This document shows positions 9,193 through 18,100 of a DNA stretch of 64,000 nucleotides, in pieces. Numbering within the stretch: position 1 is the stretch's first letter; each line of letters opens with the position of its first letter. A program made the position numbers and the translations under genes. The notes beneath the pieces were generated by a model. That model saw only the letters and a program-made list of their open reading frames with translations. It did not search any database and was not told where the DNA came from. The DNA is from Strigamia acuminata (lineage: Eukaryota > Arthropoda > Chilopoda > Geophilomorpha > Linotaeniidae): the NCBI GenBank assembly GCA_949358305.1, contig CASHSZ010000057.1, positions 62,001 to 126,000 of the forward strand, in the 5' to 3' direction.

Positions 9193-12100
9193 CTAACAAT
9201 ACGACAGATTTTGGACAAGTTAATGTTTTTGCGCTAAGCCTAAGCTTACCATTTTCCCCCGAATATAACAGCATACAACACCAACACCATTGTGTATATG
9301 AAGTGCTGTTCTAATCGAATTATTTCAAAACATTTTAAAAGGTGACTTTTCATACCGCGTCGCTTCATACCGCGACACTTCATCGCGGACACTTCATCGC
9401 AAACCCTTTCATCGTGACGACTTTTAATCGCGTGGACGCTTCATCGCATGGCCTTTAATCACGCGTAAATTAATCGCGCGACAATTGGTAGCAAAAAAAA
9501 AGTGTAATTTTCCAAAAAAAAAATTTTTTACATGTCATCTTTTTTTTATGTTGTACTATATTAAAGAGATGAGAAATGGAAACAACGAGTATCGGTATAT
9601 CAATGAATTTTATCATTTAATTTTATTTAGTGATGAGATAAATGAGCAATTGACCTGAGAAAAATTAGAATTTCAGTGCGCATGTAAGTGTCAAGTGTAC
9701 GTTTGATGTGCTCATTCAGCAGGCGATATTTTTTGGACTGTGGGTGTTCAACCCCTATCGCCTCGTGAAGAAATCTCGTTTTCTGCAGTTGCATGTCGCG
9801 TTTCAGTCCAGCTAAGAATGTCCATAATGTCGGGTGAATTTTTAAATTTTTGGAATTTTTGGAATTTTTGGAAAGTTACACTTTTTTTTTGCTACCAATT
9901 GTCGCGCGATTAATTTACGCGCGATTAAAGGTCATGCGATGAAGCGTCTACGCGATTAAAAGTCGTCGCGATGAAAGGGTTTGCGATGACGTGTCCGCGA
10001 TGAAGTGACGCGGTATGAAGCGGCGCGGTATGAAAAGTCAGGATACGCTTGTCGGGCTACGGAGAAACGCTATAGCCATAAAACACTGGCTGCCCTTGTT
10101 AATTAAGTTTGAAATAAAAGGATATTTTTGTCACTCCAAAGCCAAGGTGAAATGTTTAAGGGTTTACAAGTGCAGAAAGAGGGCGATTGTATCTCATGAC
10201 TACCGGTACCGAATTTCTTGCATTCTAAGACATCATCTATTGTAAAACGCGTATCCCGTTTTTAGAGATGTTTACATGGGAAAAAAAGAATGTTTGCTAA
10301 GCTGCTAGCCACATGTTTGACATCTCGTTCGGAATAGTGTCTTATACATTCTAAAGTTCAAGTGCAACATTTACTTGCATCGCATGTGAACTACTTTGTG
10401 TCAGCAATGCGCATTGGCTGAAGCACGTTGTAATTTCGTGCGTCTTAATTTGGTCAGTTTGAACACACGACACACGGATAGAAATATATCAACTTGAATG
10501 CACGTTCACGTGGCTTTCAAAATGGCAGCGCCCATCAACAATGACTTGAAAACGTGGGCAGGGAAAAAATTGATATAAAATAAAGAAAAGCTAAGAAATG
10601 ACAGGAATTTTTAAAAATACAAAATACAAAATAAATAAATAAATAAATAAACTAATATTTTTTTAAATTGCCTTTTCTTGAATCAAAGGATTACGGTATG
10701 TCAACTAGACAATCAGTCGGAGCCAATTTAGTCTGCTTCAGTTAACCCCGCGTAGTAGAATGGGCTGGGGGGATAGTTGAACTGCAGACGCCAGTTATTC
10801 CCATATCTCCTGTCCACATGTCACAACCTCACAACTTTGTTTGGTGATTCTCGTTCAATTGGTGCTGATTAATTGTCCCCAAACAACCCAGACTGCTCAG
10901 CTGTGAGTACCATGCACATTCTGTCACTTTCTTCCCTTTGTGGTGAATTCAACTGATAGATGGAAACCAATGGGTTGAGATTGAGAACATACGTACTGGC
11001 ATTTGAATGGTTGCTCCTGCAGTTTGTCCGCATAACATTTGGATTCGCATGCTGAAACTCGCTCGTTTGTTGCACAAGGACTTTTTGGAGTATTCACTCG
11101 AACCAACTAGAAAGAATTAATGTTTCAATACCAGTGCGTTTTGTATAAGCACTCTACTCTGTGCAGCCCAGAAATATTGTGCAGTCTATAAACCGTCTGG
11201 ACAAATGGCATCTGTACGGACTAGAGACGTAGAGAGAGTTAAAAAACTAATCTTCCCTACATTAAAGCAATTGTAAAATCTACGCTAAAATCAGTTTGGA
11301 TGCAAGAAACAATACCAATGAATATAAACAGCAGGACAAACGCCAGATTCACAAAGGTTGAAAATCGAATTTTCCGCAAAGGGATAATGTGCACGTACGT
11401 CATGTACGTGCGCATTACGTGACGAACGTGCACATTATGTGACATATGCGCACATTACGTAATGGTACTTTTACGCAAATTTCGGTTTTCAACTCTAGTG
11501 AACCTGGCAATTAATTAATTAGTGTGTTTAATTATTTTTATAACTTTTTTCATTTTTATAATGATACGCTATTGTTTTTGTCCGCACCATTCAGTGATTT
11601 TTCTGAATCCACGACTATTCATCGCGCGACCATTCATCGGCGCTAAGTCATCGCGCGACCAAGTCATCGCGCGGCCAAGTCATCGCGCGGCCAACTCATT
11701 GCGACACAAAACGGCACTAATAATAACACTAGGACCCCAAGAAGGGCTAACAAGGGGGGGCTCGTTTTTTTATGCAAACCACTTCTTTGAGCCGACTTGT
11801 CGTGAGTTGGTCACGCGATGAGTTGGCCGCGCGATGAGTTGGCCGCGCGATGACTTGGTCGCGCGATGACTTAGCGCCGATGAATGGTCGCGCGATGAAT
11901 AGTCGCGCGATGAATAGTCGCCGTACCATTTTTCTCTATACGAGACGCATTGCTGAATCCGGAGTCCGGAACAGAGAGCTGTCTGGACTGTGAAGCAAAT
12001 TTGCCATTGCTGACTATTGTTTGGGACCGGATGGGTCCCTGCCAACTAGTCCGGACAGCGCTAGGTCTGGGCTACACAGAGTACATTTTACTATAAACAT

Positions 12101-15100
12101 AACCGATTGACGAGAAATATCGACAACAATTCTATTCGAGTTGGATATGTAGAAAATATATTTTGGGTGAAAGATTTGATTCTGGGGTAGAATGAAGCTC
12201 TGGAATAAATTAAATTAAATTAAATTAACCCAGTGGAATGGAAACAGAAAATACAAACGATCTTACTGCTCGATCCACTTGCAATTTGGGGTTGACGTAA
12301 GTTTTATCAAGTCGACTCTGGAATAAATTAAATTAAATTAACCTAGTGGAATGGAAACTGAGAACACAAACGATCTCACTGCTCGACTCACTTTCAGATA
12401 TTCAGTCAAAGTTGGACGCTCTAAAAACATTTCCTTTGAAGAATATGGTCGATCAACTGTAACAATTTAGAAGTGAGTGAAAAATACTAGTTGTGTTTTG
12501 TACACATTGTAAACCCAATTCTATTTTTAAAGGCTTTTATTTAACTTGGCATGACTGTGTGTTCTGATGGGTACGGCGTAGGGTGGAATCTCATACACCC
12601 TCTGAGATTCCACTTGGGAGTCAGCTGGAATCTGGAATCTGGAATCTCATGGAATCTGTTTGAATCTACATTGATTCCAATTTAACTCGCCAGGGTTTGT
12701 ACGTGGAGAACTGAGTCCAACTGAATTTGCAAGTTTTTTTTATTCTAAAGTACAAAATACAAAAGTGCACTGACAAGTGAGCGGGTTTTCATCCAATTCT
12801 CAAAGGCAATAATAGAAAAAGCCAAAGTGAATTATTTGATGAAAAACTAAATTGCTGTTTTTATCAGATTGTAATTGTTGTACGTGATCAGTTCCAAATT
12901 TCTCCCCTTTTCACATTTTCCACTAGCTGCATTCAAAAACTTCAAAACGCCTCTAAAACTCGTTTCGTGTCTGTACATGTGACGTCATTCCCATGTTATT
13001 CAAAGGGAATGACGTCACACGTACAGACAGGAAACGAGTTTTAGAGGTGTTTTAGAGTTTTTGAATGCAGCTACTGTTGTCTTATGTGTTTAATCCAAGT
13101 TTCAGCTTAAACCTGCTAACTGGTCAACTGATGACGTCATGCTTTGGATTTTGGGCAACTGGTTTTATCGCGCGTATTGTAATTGTAGTTACATATCATA
13201 ACTATAGTTTAGTTTTTCATCAATTAAGTTTGGGTTTTGTAACGTACGTAATGGGTTACGAGTCTGGATCGCTGTAGATGATTTCCATCATGGTGTACTT
13301 TGGAGTAGGGATTTTAGAGATAAAATCTCAGCACAGAATCAAGAATGTTCACTCTCAAGATTTTGTCAAAAGTACATTGTTAAGTTTTCACCAAGATGGC
13401 GGGACACTACAGGTTTTTAACCCCCTCAGTGCACTTGACCATTAAATTTGAAGGAAAATTATTTCCAATAACTGTAATTCTCTAGGAAATTTTAGAAAAT
13501 TAGCATTTTTTGGTGTCTAGGAAATATTTAACAATCTATTTTTCCTATTCACCTATTTTTCCAGCTACACAGCCTTTTTTTTTTTTTACATTTTTTACAA
13601 GGTTTTTTCTGCAACTTATCTAGCATGTAAAAACAGAATTAGGTCTACTGTATTTGTTTCTACCTGTATACTTTCTGCAGACTCCAAATACTGTTGAAAC
13701 ACATGTGCTGTTGAACTACAAAAAAAATCTTGTAAGTGAAAAGCAATCCTACAATCAATCTACAGCAAAATTGCAAAGTTTGCAAAATTAAAAAAGAGTA
13801 CACTAAAATGAAATGAGGATAAGCTTTGATTTGTTATCGTACACTAAAAAACGTCTGTAATAAAACAATTTTTTGAAAAAAGTCCGTTTTTTGCTATTAC
13901 AGACACCAACTCATTCATTTACAGAATACTCTGCTAAACTAATAAATCTGTAAATTTGTAGTGGTGTTTTATCAATATATTAATCGTGAGGAGTGAGTCT
14001 CTGTGTATGTGTTTGTGTCTGTCTGACCTCGATCTCCTCCGAAACCAGTGGACACATTTCAAATTTGAAAAGTGCAATGGACAGCTCTATCTCGATACCA
14101 AGAGGGGGTGGATACTGGATAGGCTACTTTTCACATTCATCGCATTGATATTAATTCTAATATTAATATTTATATTAATGCTAATGCTACTAAATTTTCA
14201 ATTATGTGAAATGCTGTACATTTTGGAATGCATTAATTGGGCAAATCTCAAAATATTTTTAAAATATATTTTTGAACCAAATGGGCTGTTTTAATTACAA
14301 TTGACATGTTAACATGTGCGCAGGGGAATCACAAGAATGTGTTCAAAACCAGGGATGATATATTGCACGTCATGAAACATACAAATAAAATATATAGATT
14401 CACTTACATTGGCTGCAGAAATATTACACTCTGAGGCGGCTTTCCATAATTTGAGTGGATCGTTTGCAAATTTAGTTGACGGATGGAGTAAGTCAAAGAG
14501 CTGGAAACGACGAGCATCAATTTTCTGTCGTTCAACGAAATTCTCTTTAGCTTTTAATATTTCCTGAGTTTCTGTACAAAGGATAACAACTGGATGATGA
14601 ATTTCTTTGTCTCTCACGAGAGTAATCGTTTTGACAAGTGGATAATCAAAGTAAGAATTAACTGAAATGTAAATTTGGTGAATGGAGATAAAAATTAGAA
14701 ATAGCAGCACGACATTTTCCAATTTATTTCTTTTGTCGGGCGTTTTCTGCTTTTCTTTTAGTATTTCTTGAATTTTATCTCGCAACTGGCGATCTTTGCT
14801 TTTCCTTTTTTTGTACACAATTAGAAGCATTTTGCAGCAGTGAACAAATATTTCCACGAGCATTAAACATGACATTCCAAAATATAGTCCGATGTTTCCG
14901 CCAATGTCACATAGTAAAGTGATTATGTCGTAAGAATGTCGTTCTTGCAATGTCCGAACGTAATTATTCACAACAGAGATTTCGATAATAGTCTCATTAT
15001 TCTCAGAAGGAGGTGATTGATAAGAATACATGCTGAGCTGTGTCACTTTACATACACCAAGACATTTGCACTTGCGGTAAGCAGTAAACCACTTGGTGTG

Positions 15101-18100
15101 TTGTTTTCGTAGATAAGTGTTATTGCATTCTGGTAGGTTTCGTGCATCATGAAACGGATATCTGAAATCGAAATTAGTGTTATTTCAGTGTGTTGAGTAA
15201 CTATTGTGATCAAAGAAGTTAATGAACAACACACGGCTTTAGTGTTTGTGAGTCTCGAGCGAACAATTTGTTTGTTAAACTAAATAGACTGCTTTATTCT
15301 TTTTACAACCCGGTTATACACCCAGATAACCCCAAATTGTCGTACCGACATAACATGTGGAAGGGGGGGACGAGGGTGAGACGTGGAGCTGAGGGAAAGG
15401 TCCTTAGTTGGCCGTCCCGAGGCTCACAGTATTATTAATTACAACGTTTAAATAAACAGCCTATCTGGATATTGTTTGATTAGAACTAAAAATATACCTG
15501 CAAGTCGTAACTCTCATGAGACAATGCAGCCAACATCCTAGTAAATTGTCATCGCAAGGATTTCGCTTAGTGTTGATTAAGTGATACTGAAAAATAACAT
15601 GCTACAGTTAAATTCAGATGCAATAACTTCATGAACACGTGAAATAAAAGTAATTAGTATCCTAAACAGCACTGAAACATACACAGTAAGAATGTATCTT
15701 TGATGTGTTTTGCAATTCAGATACCCAAGTAACATCCGAAGGAATATTCGGGGCCTAATGTTGCATGAATATGACAAAGATTTGAATCTGGTTCACTTTA
15801 ACGACCACATTTTAGCGACTTCATTTTAGCGACGCCGCAATAGCTAAAATGACCCGAGCGCTAAAGTGAACGACGATAAAAATCTTATATAAAAATCTTA
15901 TAAATTTAATCAAAATTATCCCAAAATCTAATAAATTAAATAAAAAAATTCCCAAAATCTAATAAATTAAATAAAAAAATTCCCACAATCTAATAAATTT
16001 ACGCAAAAATTCGCAAAATATGTCAAAGTGCATCAAATTTATCCAAATATCCAAATCCACTTCCTTGTTAGTCAACCTGTCACCAGCAACACCGCTCCTT
16101 TCGCCTCAACCCTCAAATCCATCCAACAAGCAATAATAAATGATTGACATAAAATGCAATTCACAAAAATTACTCCGTATTTGACTATGACAGCTTAATC
16201 TTGGCTGAAAACACAATACCCCAAAAATCAAAACCAAAAATTCCTGTCTCTTTCCCACAATCCCCTGCAAAACCTCAAAAACGTCGCTGAAACGTTCATG
16301 AAATGTGCTGAACGAATTTTTCGTTTGACCTGTCAGATGTCGCAAAAAACTCATCAATTTTGGCCTTTTTTGCTAAAATTGCATTCGCTAAAGTAAACTA
16401 ATCCGAAAGTTTTGCCCCAATTTGACAAAGTTTTGCACAATAATTTTGGATGTCTTATTTCATATAGGTCTTGAAAATCTTTCTTACTTGTTGAACATTA
16501 ACTTTATAAACATATTTTTGGCGCAGTCTCAACCAATCTCCATTGCTAGTGTAGTTGATTTGTGAATGATCAATGAATACCTGAAAAATCAGAGAACAAG
16601 TGCACCAGTTATTCAAACTGAATTGAATTTATAAACAACATTTAACACAGAATTTGCTTTGCCAGTGTGTTGATACAAATGCAATTATCAAGTGGTCATC
16701 TCAGCCAATTGCGGGAGTCGAAATGGATATTGTGGCCTGCTCAAAGTGGATTAATTGTTAGTTGAAGAACTCTAACGTGATGTTTACATAAAAGGAACGA
16801 GTTATTGGGCCTGTAATCTTTTGAGCCTATTTCTTTGATTCTAAAGGTGTATTTTTGGCAACCGCACGCGATATTTTTAAAAGCTGTCGTGATCCGATTT
16901 TAACGGGAAATAAAATGATTTTTCTTGGTACCGGAAATAAAAGGATTAATGAAATAACTACAAATGATTTTAAGTTTAATGGTAAAGTTCTTTAGTTGTC
17001 TGAACTGAGAAAGCAGAGTAACGCTAAAACCTGAGGACTTTCCATCCTCCGAACACCAAAACGAAACTAAGTGATTAATACCGATTATCAACGAAAAGGT
17101 ATTAATTTCTATGAAAACGATAAAATAGTTTAGAACTCAGGAATGCACAGATGGGGTAACAAAATCAAACGTGCAAAATGACACAAATACTTTATAAAAT
17201 GACAGGTTTTTTCAATCTTATCAAAAAAGACTGATTTAAGTTTTATTCAACAGCAAATCTGCAAACGTAAATCAGGAAAGGCGAAAACATCTCCAAAAAA
17301 AATGCTAGTGAAAACACATCTTTAGAATTGAAGAAAAATGGTATTTGAGGAAGCCATCAGTAATTTGGCAACTGACCAATGAGAGTCAGTGTACAGTATG
17401 CTCTGGCGCAGGGGTTCTCAAACTTTTTAGCATTTGCGACCCATTTTTTATAGAGGCAATTTTCCACGCCCCACTTCATCAGTGCATTAAATTTTTCCAA
17501 AATGAATAATGCACGTAAGAGAAAAAAAGGAATTTTTATATAATTTTTTATAAAAATTTATATGAATTTACATATAATTTTACATACCGTACTGCCTTGA
17601 ACAATGGCCGGGCGCAATTAAGCGCCGGCTCTTGATTAAGCGCCTGGCAAGCGCCAGCCAAAAAACCAATAAGCGCCTGCCTCAAATAAACGCCGGGTTA
17701 ACCGGTAAATTTTTAAAAACGGTTTTTAGTAGCCTTTTGGAGGAAATTTCGACGGACGAAACCTCAACAAACGAAACGTTCGGAGTCAGCAACTTTTTTT
17801 TTGGATAGAGGCCTGGCTTAAATAATCGCCTGGTTTTGAATAAGCGCCTGGCGGGCAAGTCGAAAAAAAAATTAAACGCCCGGGACATTGTTCAAGGCAG
17901 TACGGTACATGTAATTATAATAGCGGGGAGTTTTGGAGAATTTTGGGTGGTTTTTGTAGATTTTTGTCAGGTTTTTGTAGCTTTTTCGTGTATTGCAACC
18001 AAGTACAGGCAGTAAGTTGGAATTGCAATTGCCAAAAATTGAATAAATAAATTTAAAAAATAAATTTTGGGCGATGAAGTGATTTAACAATGTTGTGTTC

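Noticed and set aside
10869-11075. Alternative minus-strand frame over channel exon 5'
   Set aside because: The frame that carries the conserved cysteine spacing and correct phase is the other one (10997-11106).
11257-11445. Minus-strand frame with a hydrophobic stretch resembling a channel TM1
   Set aside because: The upstream half is ACGTACGT-type repeat DNA, it does not join in phase to neighbouring channel exons, and the segment falls where domain 2 needs no TM.
13986-14294. Plus-strand frame with a Leu/Ile-rich stretch
   Set aside because: The hydrophobic run comes from an ATATTAATATTAAT low-complexity sequence; no homology recognised.
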